DNA from: Paenibacillus campinasensis
GTDB taxonomy: Bacteria > Bacillota > Bacilli > Paenibacillales > Paenibacillaceae
NCBI RefSeq assembly: GCF_002272015.1
Contig: NZ_NPBY01000047.1
Coordinates: forward strand, 1 to 64,000
Reading direction: 5' to 3'
DNA length: 64,000 nt
The position numbers and the translations under genes are program-made. Shown here piece by piece: positions 15,500 to 23,492 of the stretch (positions are counted from its first letter, which is position 1; each line of letters starts with the position of its first letter). The notes beneath the pieces were generated by a model. That model worked only from the letters and a program-made list of their open reading frames with translations, did not search any database and was not told where the DNA came from.

Positions 15500-16333
15500 A
15501 TGAGACGGTCGAATGCAAGAGCAGAGGCGATGTCATCCTATTCCTTTACGGATACCCGTTATCGTTACGAGAGCAAGCAGACCGGGGAGCAGCCGCTGAC
15601 AAGGGTAGAGGGGCGTTTTACGTGCCGATACGCATACGGCAGAGCTGCGGAGACGGTGAAGCTGTCCGAGCAGGGGCAGGACTTTATGGCATTCAGTATG
15701 AATGACCAGACCTGCTGCTTTGTGCTGTGCGACGGGGTCGGTCTGAGCTATCGCGGCGATGTGGCTGCACGCTTTCTGGGACAGCGTCTGATGTCCTGGC
15801 TGACAGCAGCCGACCAGCCCTCCGGCGCCGCACTGGAGAAAAGGCTGAAGGAGCTGACGGCGGAAGCGGAGGGGGAGATCAATCGGCTGGAGGTCGATGA
15901 CGGCACCCCCGAGCTGCTCCGTGACGTGCTGCGGGAGAAGCAGCGCATGGGCAGCGAGTCGATGTATATATGCGGCCGCATCGAGCTGCCTGGCCGTTTC
16001 CAGCGCAAGGGCAGGCTGTGGCTCGCCTGGCAGGGCGATTCCAGAGTGCGCCTGTGGCGGCATCACCAGGAAGTTACCGCCGAGCTTGGCGACCGATTCC
16101 GGACGACAGAGCGCTGGTCCACACGTACAGGTCCGATCGGCGGCAAGCCTCATGAGTATGAATGCAGGCTCGATCAAGGAGCAGGCTATCGGCTGCAGCT
16201 GTACAGCGATGGCTTGAATGATCTTGATCCGTTAACGGAGCTGATCCCTGACGAGCAGGTGCAGGTGCTGTTTAATGCGCGTCACACTGACGGGCTTGAG
16301 GATGACGCTTCCTTTCTGGAAATTGTATGGTAG
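15500..16333 (+). CDS. PP2C-type protein phosphatase
   Basis: A 277-residue PP2C/PPM phosphatase. Metal-ligand motifs are visible: LCDGVG near 75-80 (DGxG), then GDSRVRLW, and YSDGLNDLD near the end (DG). No membrane segment. It would reverse phosphorylation by the kinase encoded two genes upstream. ATG 15500 follows a GAGGTGAG site located at the end of the vWA gene, so translation is coupled. It is the last gene of the locus, followed by a strong terminator (16403-16433). Confidence 0.88.
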   Translation: MRRSNARAEAMSSYSFTDTRYRYESKQTGEQPLTRVEGRFTCRYAYGRAAETVKLSEQGQDFMAFSMNDQTCCFVLCDGVGLSYRGDVAARFLGQRLMSWLTAADQPSGAALEKRLKELTAEAEGEINRLEVDDGTPELLRDVLREKQRMGSESMYICGRIELPGRFQRKGRLWLAWQGDSRVRLWRHHQEVTAELGDRFRTTERWSTRTGPIGGKPHEYECRLDQGAGYRLQLYSDGLNDLDPLTELIPDEQVQVLFNARHTDGLEDDASFLEIVW

Positions 16334-16402
16334 TCCGCGAGAATGGCATAAGGATGATAAGAAGCTGAGCGAACGATAGACTGACATATCGGAGGACGAT
16401 AT

Positions 16403-16433
16403 GGCCGAGGTCTCGTTAGGCTCGGCTTTTTTT
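16403..16433 (+). terminator. terminator closing the T7SS locus
   Basis: Arms GCCGAG (16403-16408) and CTCGGC (16421-16426) followed by seven Ts. It lies 70 bases after the PP2C gene and defines the 3' limit of the secretion operon. Confidence 0.8.
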
Positions 16434-16534
16434 GTGATGGGATTTTTTGCGAAAGCGATTATAAATCTGTTGCAATTGGGTAATCTTGTGACAGGTGAAC
16501 CTAAGCTGTTACTAGAAAAGGAGCGTGGATCTGG

Positions 16535-17332
16535 ATGAACCAAGCAAAGGAACGATTTCATGGGAAGACGGCTATCATTACCGGTGCAGGATCGGGCATC
16601 GGCAAGGCAGCAGCGCTGAAACTGGCTGCGGAGGGCGCGAATGTGGCGTTGTTCGATTTGTTGGATGATCGCACGAACGAGACGGAAGCCGAGATCAATG
16701 CCATTCGGAACGGGGCGGCCAGAGCGTTTGATGTCGATACGAGCGATCCTGCCCGTGTTGAGAAGGCGGTTCTGGAAACGGTTCAAATCTTCGGCGGCGT
16801 AGACATCGTGTTTGCCAATGCGGGCATTAACGGCGTGCTGGCTCCGATTGAGGAGATGGAGCTGAAGGACTGGGAGAAGACGCTTCAGGTTAACTTGAAC
16901 GGAACATTTCTGACCGTGAAATACTGCATCCCTCATCTGAAGCAGCGCGGAGCCGGCAGCATTATTGTCACCAGCTCGGTCAACGGCACGCGCACGTTCT
17001 CGGGCTTTGGCATGGGCGCATACAGCACGACCAAGGCCGGGCAGGTCGCGTTTGCCAAAATGGCCGCACTGGAGCTGGCCCGGTACAAAATCCGGGTGAA
17101 TGTCATCTGTCCCGGCGCAATTTCCACCAACATTGACCAGAGCACGAAAAAGAGCGAGGAGCTGGAGGAGATCGTCATTCCGGTAGAGTACCCGGAAGGC
17201 AGCCAGCCGCTGAAGAATGGACCGGGCAAACCGGAGGAGGTGGCCGATCTTGTCGCTTTCCTCGCCTCGGAGGAATCGCGTCATATTACAGGCGCCCAAA
17301 TCTTCATCGACGGAGCCGAGTCGCTGCTGTAA
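16535..17332 (+). CDS. short-chain dehydrogenase/reductase (SDR), copy 1
   Basis: A 265-residue classical SDR: cofactor motif TGAGSGIG (near residues 15-22), NAGING (near 90-95), catalytic Ser in VTSSVNG, and YxxxK as YSTTK (Tyr and Lys near 165-169). The acidic residue after the second strand (VALFDLLDD) favours NAD(H). Substrate cannot be told. It is strikingly similar to the SDR at 40434-41219, sharing long identical blocks around NAGING, FLTVK and AYSTTKAGQVAF, so the two are paralogues. Own transcription unit after the T7SS terminator; ribosome site AAAAGGAG is somewhat far from ATG. Confidence 0.9.
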   Translation: MNQAKERFHGKTAIITGAGSGIGKAAALKLAAEGANVALFDLLDDRTNETEAEINAIRNGAARAFDVDTSDPARVEKAVLETVQIFGGVDIVFANAGINGVLAPIEEMELKDWEKTLQVNLNGTFLTVKYCIPHLKQRGAGSIIVTSSVNGTRTFSGFGMGAYSTTKAGQVAFAKMAALELARYKIRVNVICPGAISTNIDQSTKKSEELEEIVIPVEYPEGSQPLKNGPGKPEEVADLVAFLASEESRHITGAQIFIDGAESLL

Positions 17333-17416
17333 GCGCCCGACAGGCCCCCTTGCTTGGATTATGACCGGCTTTCGGATAAGATAGAGGTAAAGTGAAACCG
17401 AAGGAGGATGCAGAAA

Positions 17417-17812
17417 ATGGGCATCTTTTCCCGATTGGCCGAGGAGCGGATCGAAGAGGCTGTGCGCAGCGGGGAGCTGGACAATCTGGCATATGCCGGA
17501 AAGAAACTCCCGATCGATGATCTTGCTCATATCCCAGAAGATTTGCGCATGTCATACCGCATGCTGAAAAATGCCGGTTATGTGCCGGAAGAGGTCAGTT
17601 TGCGGAAGGAATGCGTCCGCCTTCATGACCTGCTCACGGCTTGCCGCAATGAAGGAGAGCAGGCGGAGCTGAAGCGCAAGCTGAGTGAGAAGGAGCTGCG
17701 GCTCCGGATGCTGCTGGAAGAGCGGGGGCTTAGCGGAAGCAGCGCCTTTTTCCAGTATGAGGACAAGGTGAGAGATCAGCTGACCGGCAGCGGTAAGGCG
17801 GAGCAGGAGTAA
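17417..17812 (+). CDS. DUF1992 (DnaJ-homologue-associated) family protein
   Basis: A 131-residue cytoplasmic protein starting MGIFSRLAEERIEEAVRSGELDNL, with the DUF1992 signature GKKLPIDDLAHIPEDLRMSYRMLKNAGYVPEEVSL. The second half is a Glu/Lys/Leu-rich coiled coil. The domain occurs alone or in DnaJ-like proteins; function is unknown. ATG 17417 is chosen because AAGGAGG touches the in-frame ATG at 17408 but is nine bases from 17417. Followed by a hairpin shared with the convergent gluQ gene. Confidence 0.88.
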   Translation: MGIFSRLAEERIEEAVRSGELDNLAYAGKKLPIDDLAHIPEDLRMSYRMLKNAGYVPEEVSLRKECVRLHDLLTACRNEGEQAELKRKLSEKELRLRMLLEERGLSGSSAFFQYEDKVRDQLTGSGKAEQE

Positions 17813-17852
17813 GACGGTTTGCGTTATCAACTGCTTGTATTCGATCATCGAC

Positions 17853-17898
17853 AAAGCGCCAGCGATTTTCCTGGATATCCGGGAGTCGCTGGCGCTTT
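17853..17898. terminator. hairpin between convergent DUF1992 and gluQ genes
   Basis: AAAGCGCCAGCGA (17853-17865) pairs perfectly with TCGCTGGCGCTTT (17886-17898), with a small inner CCTGG/CCGGG part. The A- and T-tracts at the stem ends make it suitable as a bidirectional terminator. Confidence 0.7.
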
Positions 17899-17903
17899 GC
17901 AGT

Positions 17904-18896
17904 TCAAGGGTGTAGCGGGAACAGGAGCCGGAACGCTTCGTCGGTCAGCCGGATCGGCTCGCTGTGGACCTTCGAGAGGTCGAATCCGCCCACTAGTTCG
18001 CTCGGGGAAACATCTTCCGGGCGGTCAAGCAGGCCTGCCGACCAGGCGAGCCATCCGACCACATGTTGGGGGCGGATGCCCTGGGCCCGCAGAAATGACA
18101 GGCTGAGCCCGCGGCTTCGCTTGGCCAGCCGTCGGCCTTCCGCATCCACGATCAGCGGCGCGTGGGCGAAGCTTGGCGCGTCATAGCCCAGCTTCTGGTA
18201 CAGGAGGAGCTGCCTTGGCGTCGAATCCAGCAGATCAGCCCCTCTTAATACATGCGTGATGCCCATCAGCGCATCGTCCACAACGACGGCGAGCTGGTAG
18301 GAAATGATCCCGTCCGCCCGCTTCACAACGAAATCGCCGCCATCGGACAGGCGGCATTCATTCACCCCGGCAATGCCGTCTTGAAACAAGAGAGGATCTT
18401 CAGGCGTGATGATCCTCAAGGAGGGCTGCTTGCGCACGGCCTTCGCCTGGGCTTCCTCGGGGCTAAGCCGTCGGCAAGTGCCGGGGTAACGCTTGCCCTC
18501 GGAAGCCAGTCCGTGCGGGGCGCTGGCCGCGGCAGCGATGTCGGCACGGCTGCAGTAGCACGGATACAGCAGCCCTTGCTCATGCAGCTTCTGAAGCTCG
18601 TGCTCGTACAGCTCTTGCCGCAAAGACTGGCGATACGGTCCGCACGGACCTCCCCGGTCAGGGCCTTCATCCCAGTCCAGGCCCAGCCACTTCAGATCGT
18701 TCACCAGCGCTTCGGCCAGGTCCTCTCTGGAGCGGTTCACATCAATATCCTCGATACGCAGAACGAATTGACCGTCCGCGCTTCTCATCTGCAGCCAGCT
18801 CAGCAAGGCGATCAACGCATTGCCGATATGCATCTTCCCCGATGGGGTCGGGGCGAAGCGCCCGCGTGGCATGTTGTGCTGCATCATCATTTTCAC
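17904..18896 (-). CDS. gluQ: glutamyl-Q tRNA(Asp) synthetase
   Basis: A 330-residue paralogue of the glutamyl-tRNA synthetase catalytic core lacking the anticodon-binding domain. It shows GRFAPTPSGKMHIGNAL (HIGH region), the zinc-site pattern YPCYCSR ... YPGTC near 115-140 and the KMSKS equivalent LAKRSRG near 250. GluQRS activates glutamate and attaches it to queuosine at position 34 of tRNA-Asp. Other nearby ATG codons make the exact start uncertain by a few residues. It stands alone, divergent from hrpB. Confidence 0.92.
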   Translation of the reverse strand: MKMMMQHNMPRGRFAPTPSGKMHIGNALIALLSWLQMRSADGQFVLRIEDIDVNRSREDLAEALVNDLKWLGLDWDEGPDRGGPCGPYRQSLRQELYEHELQKLHEQGLLYPCYCSRADIAAAASAPHGLASEGKRYPGTCRRLSPEEAQAKAVRKQPSLRIITPEDPLLFQDGIAGVNECRLSDGGDFVVKRADGIISYQLAVVVDDALMGITHVLRGADLLDSTPRQLLLYQKLGYDAPSFAHAPLIVDAEGRRLAKRSRGLSLSFLRAQGIRPQHVVGWLAWSAGLLDRPEDVSPSELVGGFDLSKVHSEPIRLTDEAFRLLFPLHP

Positions 18897-18996
18897 CTTC
18901 CGACTTATCCGACCTCAGTACGATTCATGCTATCGTTAACCTTACGCGAGCAGGAAAGCTTGAGCGGCGCTTAGCCGGATTCTCACTTCCTGAAGC

Positions 18997-19026
18997 TTGG
19001 TTTGCGGTTCAACTCTCTATTATAAT
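18997..19026 (+). promoter_or_regulatory. promoter candidate for hrpB
   Basis: TTGGTT (18997-19002), 18-base spacer, TATAAT (19021-19026), about 45 bases before the hrpB start. The -10 is perfect and the -35 moderate. Confidence 0.4.
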
Positions 19027-19070
19027 AAAAAGTACTTCAGAAAAATAGGATAGGATGACGTGAGGTTCAT

Positions 19071-21575
19071 ATGAATAATTCCTTGTTACCGATTCATCAA
19101 GTGCTGCCCCGACTACAAGCCGCTTTATCCGAAGGGTCGGCCGCTGTGCTCATTGCGGAGCCTGGCGCAGGCAAAACGACACAAGTTCCGCTGGCTCTGC
19201 TTAAAGAGCCATGGCTTGGAAATAAGAAGATCATCATGCTGGAGCCGAGGCGCCTTGCTGCGCGCACGGCCGCCCGTTTCATGGCTTCTGCCATGGGCGA
19301 GCAGACCGGGGAGACGGTCGGCTACCGTGTGCGTTCGGAAAGCGTTGTCGGCCCGTCTACCAGAATCGAGGTGGTGACCGAGGGCATTTTGACCCGGATG
19401 CTGCAAGGTGATCCTTCGCTCCCGGACGTCGGGATGATCATCTTTGACGAGTTTCACGAGCGAAGCCTTCCGGCTGACACGGGGCTTGCGTTTGCGCTTG
19501 AATCCCGCGCTGTGCTGCGGGAGGATCTCAAGCTGCTGGTGATGTCCGCCACGCTTGATGCGGAGCCTGTCGCCCGTCTGCTGGGCGGGGCTCCCGTCAT
19601 TCGGAGCGAGGGTCAAAGCTACCCGGTGGAAACGGTCTACTGGCCGCAGTTCAGCGCAGCCGGGAAAGATCTGCCTCACTCGGTTGCCCGAGCGGTTCTC
19701 CAGGCGCTGCACGAGCAGGAGGGGGACATGCTGGTGTTTCTCCCCGGCGCAGGAGAGATCCGGAGGACGGCGGCAGCGATTTCGGCCGGCCTCACGGGCA
19801 CCGGTGTCGTCATTCGGCCGCTGTACAGCGCGCTGCCGTTTCGCGAGCAGGATCTGGCGATTCGGCCGGATGCGGAGGGCCGGCGCAGAATCGTGCTCGC
19901 CACCTCGATTGCGGAGAGCAGTTTAACGATTGAAGGCGTGCGTGTGGTGGTGGACAGCGGTCACGTTCGGACAGAGCTTGTATCTCCGCGCACTGGCCTG
20001 CCGCAGCTCGTCACCAGGCGGGTGTCCAAAGCCTCGGCCGATCAGCGCCGCGGCAGAGCCGGACGTCTGATGCCCGGGGTATGCTACCGGCTGTGGAGCC
20101 CGGAGGAGCATGCCAGGTTGCCGGACATGGAGGTGCCGGCAATCCGGCAGTCAGATCTGGCTCCGCTGGCGCTGGAGCTGGCTGCCTGGGGAACGCGCGA
20201 CCCGGAGCAGCTCGCATGGCTGGACCCGCCTCCGGCCGCCGCGCTCGGGTCGGGGCAGCGTCTGCTCCGGCGACTCGGAGCCCTGGATGAGCGCGGCGCG
20301 ATTACCGATCACGGACGGGAGCTGGCCACCCTTGGCCTGCATCCGCGCCTGGGGCATATGCTTGTGAAAGCGAAGGCGCTCGGAGCTGCCGCGCTCGCTT
20401 GCCGACTCGCCGTGCTCCTGCAGGAGCGGGATCTGCTGCGCGGAAGCGAGGCTGCCAGAGACTGCGACATGAGGACGCGGCTTGCGCAGCTGCTGACTTA
20501 TGAGAGCGCCGGACGGCTCTCGCAAGCGGACGAGGAGCAGCTGCCGGCCATGATGCGGGAGGTCAAACGACTGGTCCGGCAGCTTCAGATTGACGAAGGA
20601 GAACGGGTGGAGCCGGAGCTGTGCGGCCTGCTGTTATCCTTTGCCTATCCGGACCGCATCGGCAAGAACCGGGGGGATGGATCCTTCCTTCTGGCTAACG
20701 GCAGGGGGGCCAGGCTGGCCGAGCTGCAGCCTCTGAGCCGCGCTTCATACCTAGTTGCAGCCGCTATTGACGACAAGGGAACCGACGGGCATATCCAGCT
20801 TGCGGCTGAACTGGATGCGGCGATAATCGAACGCCATCATCCGGAATCCATCCTTGTTCATAAGGAGGTCAGATGGGACGCAGGCGCGGGGGCGGTCAGG
20901 GCGAGAAAGAGCTGGAAGCTGGATGCGATTGTGCTCAAGGAGACGCCGGACCCGAATCCGGCAGCGGAAGAGATCGCAGCAGCCGTGCTGGACGGTATGC
21001 GATCCGAAGGTCTGGGACTGCTGCAATGGGGTAAGGCTGACCTTCAGTACCGGGAGAGAATGGCCTTCATGCATGCCCATAATCCCGATTGGCCGGACGT
21101 ATCGGATGAAGCGCTGCTTGACCGCATGGAGGACTGGCTGCTTCCCTTCCTGGATCGGGTGGAATCCCGGCGCGATTTGCAGCGGCTGAAGCCATCAGCG
21201 ATGCTGGAGCAGCTGCTGACCTGGGATCAGCGCCGCCTGCTTCAGTCCGAGGCGCCGACGCATATCCAGGTGCCGAGCGGCTCGAAGATTCCGGTCGATT
21301 ACAGCGATCCGCAGCGGCCGGCCCTCGCCGTGCGGCTCCAGGAAATGTTCGGATTAAGCGAGACGCCGCGAATTGCAGGCGGGAAGGCGGCGCTGACGAT
21401 TCACCTGCTGTCGCCCGCCCAGCGGCCGGTTCAGGTGACTTCGGATCTGGCAAGCTTTTGGGCTCATGGATATTTTGAAGTGAAGAAAGATTTGAAAGGG
21501 AGATATCCGAAGCATTACTGGCCGGATGATCCGTTAAAGGCCCAGCCGACGAGCCGCGTCCGGCCCAAGTCATAA
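19071..21575 (+). CDS. hrpB: ATP-dependent RNA helicase HrpB
   Basis: An 834-residue DExH-box helicase. Motif I is EPGAGKTTQ (near residue 31), motif II DEFHERS (DEFH, the HrpB form), motif III SATLD, and QRRGRAGR motif VI near 325. The C-terminal HrpB-specific region (YWPDDPLKAQPTSR at the very end) is present, and length is normal for the family. HrpB is widespread, but its physiological substrate is poorly defined; a role in RNA metabolism is assumed. Own unit with a GTGAGGT ribosome site; no clear terminator was seen after it. Confidence 0.94.
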   Translation: MNNSLLPIHQVLPRLQAALSEGSAAVLIAEPGAGKTTQVPLALLKEPWLGNKKIIMLEPRRLAARTAARFMASAMGEQTGETVGYRVRSESVVGPSTRIEVVTEGILTRMLQGDPSLPDVGMIIFDEFHERSLPADTGLAFALESRAVLREDLKLLVMSATLDAEPVARLLGGAPVIRSEGQSYPVETVYWPQFSAAGKDLPHSVARAVLQALHEQEGDMLVFLPGAGEIRRTAAAISAGLTGTGVVIRPLYSALPFREQDLAIRPDAEGRRRIVLATSIAESSLTIEGVRVVVDSGHVRTELVSPRTGLPQLVTRRVSKASADQRRGRAGRLMPGVCYRLWSPEEHARLPDMEVPAIRQSDLAPLALELAAWGTRDPEQLAWLDPPPAAALGSGQRLLRRLGALDERGAITDHGRELATLGLHPRLGHMLVKAKALGAAALACRLAVLLQERDLLRGSEAARDCDMRTRLAQLLTYESAGRLSQADEEQLPAMMREVKRLVRQLQIDEGERVEPELCGLLLSFAYPDRIGKNRGDGSFLLANGRGARLAELQPLSRASYLVAAAIDDKGTDGHIQLAAELDAAIIERHHPESILVHKEVRWDAGAGAVRARKSWKLDAIVLKETPDPNPAAEEIAAAVLDGMRSEGLGLLQWGKADLQYRERMAFMHAHNPDWPDVSDEALLDRMEDWLLPFLDRVESRRDLQRLKPSAMLEQLLTWDQRRLLQSEAPTHIQVPSGSKIPVDYSDPQRPALAVRLQEMFGLSETPRIAGGKAALTIHLLSPAQRPVQVTSDLASFWAHGYFEVKKDLKGRYPKHYWPDDPLKAQPTSRVRPKS

Positions 21576-21712
21576 TCCCGGGGGGACAGGCGTGTTTTGC
21601 CGCTGGCAGATGAGGGTAATGGTTACATATTGATGAGAGCAAGCAGCCTGCTTCCGCTGCGATAAGCGCATGATGTTGATCGGGACGAGGGGCAGGCGGC
21701 TTGGCTGATCAA

Positions 21713-21746
21713 TATTCTGTAATTTCACTATATGAAAAATTCACAG
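21713..21746. promoter_or_regulatory. candidate replication-terminator (Ter-like) site
   Basis: An AT-rich imperfect palindrome about 175 bases before the rtp-like gene: outer arms TTCTGT / ACAGAA, inner TTTCA-CTATA-TGAAA. Read along the plus strand, TAATTTCACTAT followed by AAAAATTC aligns with the bipartite Bacillus subtilis Ter pattern as I recall it (ACTAA half, then CTATGTAC and AAAT). In B. subtilis two Ter sites lie immediately upstream of rtp, as here. Similarity is partial, so this remains a candidate. Confidence 0.4.
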
Positions 21747-21849
21747 AAATAAAATGACGGGTATGCCGTATCCCTTGCTCCTTCGTCCACTTAGCTACTT
21801 TTCGTGCTCCAGCTTCCTTCTCCCATGCTGTTATAAAAGCGGGCTTCCG

Positions 21850-21880
21850 TTATGCACCAAGGGAAATGTTGGTTTATAAT
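21850..21880 (+). promoter_or_regulatory. rtp promoter with overlapping Ter-like half-site
   Basis: TATAAT (21875-21880) is a perfect -10; the -35 region is weak. TATGCACCAA (21851-21860) overlaps that -35 and matches nine of ten positions of the recalled core TATGTACYAA of Bacillus Ter B-sites. Binding there would repress rtp, reproducing the known autorepression in B. subtilis. Confidence 0.45.
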
Positions 21881-21919
21881 GGTTACAAACGGACAAGCTG
21901 CGGAAAGGAGACGGGACGG

Positions 21920-22282
21920 ATGGCATTTATGATTGCGCAAAGAGCGTTTATTAAACTGTATCTGATCACGATGGTGGAACAGCATCGCGGGTACGGCTAT
22001 CAGATGCTGGAGGAGCTCAGGCAGCAGTTCAAGAGTCATGGCTATGCGCCGCCGCAGAGCGAAATCTATCGTGCGCTGCATGAGTTGGTGCAGGAGGGAG
22101 TGCTGTACCGGACCAAGCAGCTGAAGGGAAACGACCCCCGTGTCGATTTCCAGGAAATCGTGCTGTATCATTTTACGGCGGATGGTGCGGAAAAGGCTAA
22201 GCTGTACAAACAGCAGGTGAAGCAGGATCTGGATCGCTGTCTGGGCATTCTTCATAAAGCGGTGAATGACAACTACGGATGA
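21920..22282 (+). CDS. rtp: replication terminator protein (RTP) homologue
   Basis: A 120-residue winged-helix protein. The sequence aligns along its whole length with B. subtilis RTP as I recall it (122 aa): QRAFIKLYLITMVEQ against QRAFLKLYMITMTEQ, SEIYRALHELVQEGVL against TEVYRSLHELLDDGIL, QEIVLYHF, AKLYKQQVKQDLDRC against AKLYKKQLKVELDRC, and a C-terminus NDNYG against SDNF. RTP dimers bound to Ter sites block the replicative helicase in one direction, arresting forks in the terminus. It is distantly related to PadR regulators, and automated annotation may call it that. ATG 21920 has AAAGGAG nine bases upstream. Ter-like DNA lies upstream. Confidence 0.8.
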   Translation: MAFMIAQRAFIKLYLITMVEQHRGYGYQMLEELRQQFKSHGYAPPQSEIYRALHELVQEGVLYRTKQLKGNDPRVDFQEIVLYHFTADGAEKAKLYKQQVKQDLDRCLGILHKAVNDNYG

Positions 22283-22319
22283 CCTGAACATCCATCGCAA
22301 CCAAAGGAGGAATGACCCT

Positions 22320-23330
22320 ATGGGGAAAAAACTGCGCTTTGGGATTATGAGCACGGCTCGGATTGCTAAAAATTCAATGATACCCGGGATATTGAAGTCT
22401 GAACGCTGCGAGGTGGGGGCGGTGGCCAGCCGCGATGCGGCCAAGGCCAAGGATTTGGCGGATCGTTATCAAATTGGCAAGTCCTACGGCTCCTACGATG
22501 AACTGTTGGCGGACCCTGAGATTGATGCAGTCTACATTCCGCTGCCGAATCACCTTCATAAATCGTGGACCATCAAAGCCGCGGAAGCGGGAAAGCATGT
22601 GCTGTGTGAAAAGCCGGCAGCGCTGACCGTAGCCGATGTGCGCGAGATGGCCGAGGCAGCCCGGAAGAACGGCGTGCTCTTCGCGGAAGCCTTCATGTAC
22701 CGTTATCATCCGAAGCATGCGCGGGTGCGCGAAATTATCGAGAGCGGGGAGATCGGGGAGCTGCGCGGCATACACGGCTCGTTCACCTGCAACAATGCGG
22801 ATGATAAAAGCAATGTCCGCTACAGCAAGGAGATGGGCGGCGGTTCCATCTATGATCTGGGCTGTTATCCGATCTCGGCTGCGCGGATGATCTATGGCCG
22901 CGAGCCGCTCGCTGTGACGGCCCATGCGCTGTTCTCCGAGGAGCATGGCGGTGTCGATATGATGGTGCATGGCATGATGGAGTTCGAGGGCGGTCTTGGC
23001 CTGACATTTGAATGCGGCATGTGGACCTATGCTCGCTGCTCGCTGGAAATCGCCGGGACAGAGGGAAGAATTGAACTGCCGTCAGCCTTTGGCTGGGAGC
23101 GGATGGAGCATATGAGCCAGATTCTGGTTCATACGCCGAAAGGAACGCGGGAGGAGAAAGTCGGCATCTACAATCACTTTGCACTCCAGGCCGATGCGCT
23201 GGCTGCTGCGGTGTTCGATGGAGCCCCGCTTCCTTACGGTCCGGAGGATGCCATTCGCAATATGAGCGCGCTTGAAGCATGCCTGACTGCGGCACATTCC
23301 TCATCGCGCGTGCAGGTTCTCACAGAATAA
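22320..23330 (+). CDS. Gfo/Idh/MocA family oxidoreductase
   Basis: A 336-residue NAD(P)-dependent sugar-type dehydrogenase. The Rossmann start reads LRFGIMSTARIAKNSM and the family signature CEKPAA lies near residue 98. Y-R-Y-H-P (residues about 128-132) and GGGSIYDLGCYPI (about 174-186) are typical of the catalytic domain. Substrates of the family include inositols, glucose derivatives and trans-dihydrodiols; none can be chosen here. The gene follows rtp by 38 bases with its own strong ribosome site (AAAGGAGG) and may be co-transcribed with it. A terminator follows. Confidence 0.9.
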   Translation: MGKKLRFGIMSTARIAKNSMIPGILKSERCEVGAVASRDAAKAKDLADRYQIGKSYGSYDELLADPEIDAVYIPLPNHLHKSWTIKAAEAGKHVLCEKPAALTVADVREMAEAARKNGVLFAEAFMYRYHPKHARVREIIESGEIGELRGIHGSFTCNNADDKSNVRYSKEMGGGSIYDLGCYPISAARMIYGREPLAVTAHALFSEEHGGVDMMVHGMMEFEGGLGLTFECGMWTYARCSLEIAGTEGRIELPSAFGWERMEHMSQILVHTPKGTREEKVGIYNHFALQADALAAAVFDGAPLPYGPEDAIRNMSALEACLTAAHSSSRVQVLTE

Positions 23331-23353
23331 GAAGGCATACCGCATTTCAACGT

Positions 23354-23386
23354 AAATCGTCCTGATCAGGGCGGTTTATTTTTTTT
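23354..23386 (+). terminator. terminator after the Gfo/Idh/MocA gene
   Basis: AAATCGTCCT (23354-23363) and AGGGCGGTTT pair through ten positions including G-U pairs around a GATC loop, followed by TA and eight Ts. Confidence 0.75.
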
Positions 23387-23406
23387 GTTGCAATTTTCCT
23401 CCACAT

Positions 23407-23476
23407 CGTTAAAATAAAATTAACGTTAAAATTATTTTAACGTTATAAAAATATGAACGTTTGTATAATTTTAACG
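23407..23476. promoter_or_regulatory. operator array and promoter of the MFS exporter gene
   Basis: Six-base CGTTAA/TTAACG half-sites fill the region. CGTTAA at 23407 and TTAACG at 23420 make one inverted repeat. A perfect 11-base-arm palindrome covers 23422-23444 (arm AACGTTAAAAT, one-base centre). A further AACGTT at 23456 and TTAACG at 23471 flank TATAAT (23464-23469), the likely -10. The layout is that of a promoter buried in repressor sites. The winged-helix regulator encoded after the exporter is the likely ligand-responsive binder. Confidence 0.65.
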
Positions 23477-23492
23477 AGAGGAAGATGGAAAA

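Larger units (their letters stand above)
21617..21887. repeat. 11-base direct repeat flanking the rtp upstream region
   Basis: TAATGGTTACA occurs at 21617-21627 and again at 21877-21887, where it begins inside the rtp -10 box. The two copies bracket the Ter-like sequence at 21713-21746. Could be protein-binding or chance. Confidence 0.4.

Noticed and set aside
6277..16333. LXG or other polymorphic toxin within the T7SS locus
   Set aside because: No large multidomain toxin or immunity gene is present; effectors, if any, are elsewhere.
16232..17530. 432-codon antisense frame over PP2C end, SDR and DUF1992 start
   Set aside because: Runs through a terminator and three genuine genes; no domain.
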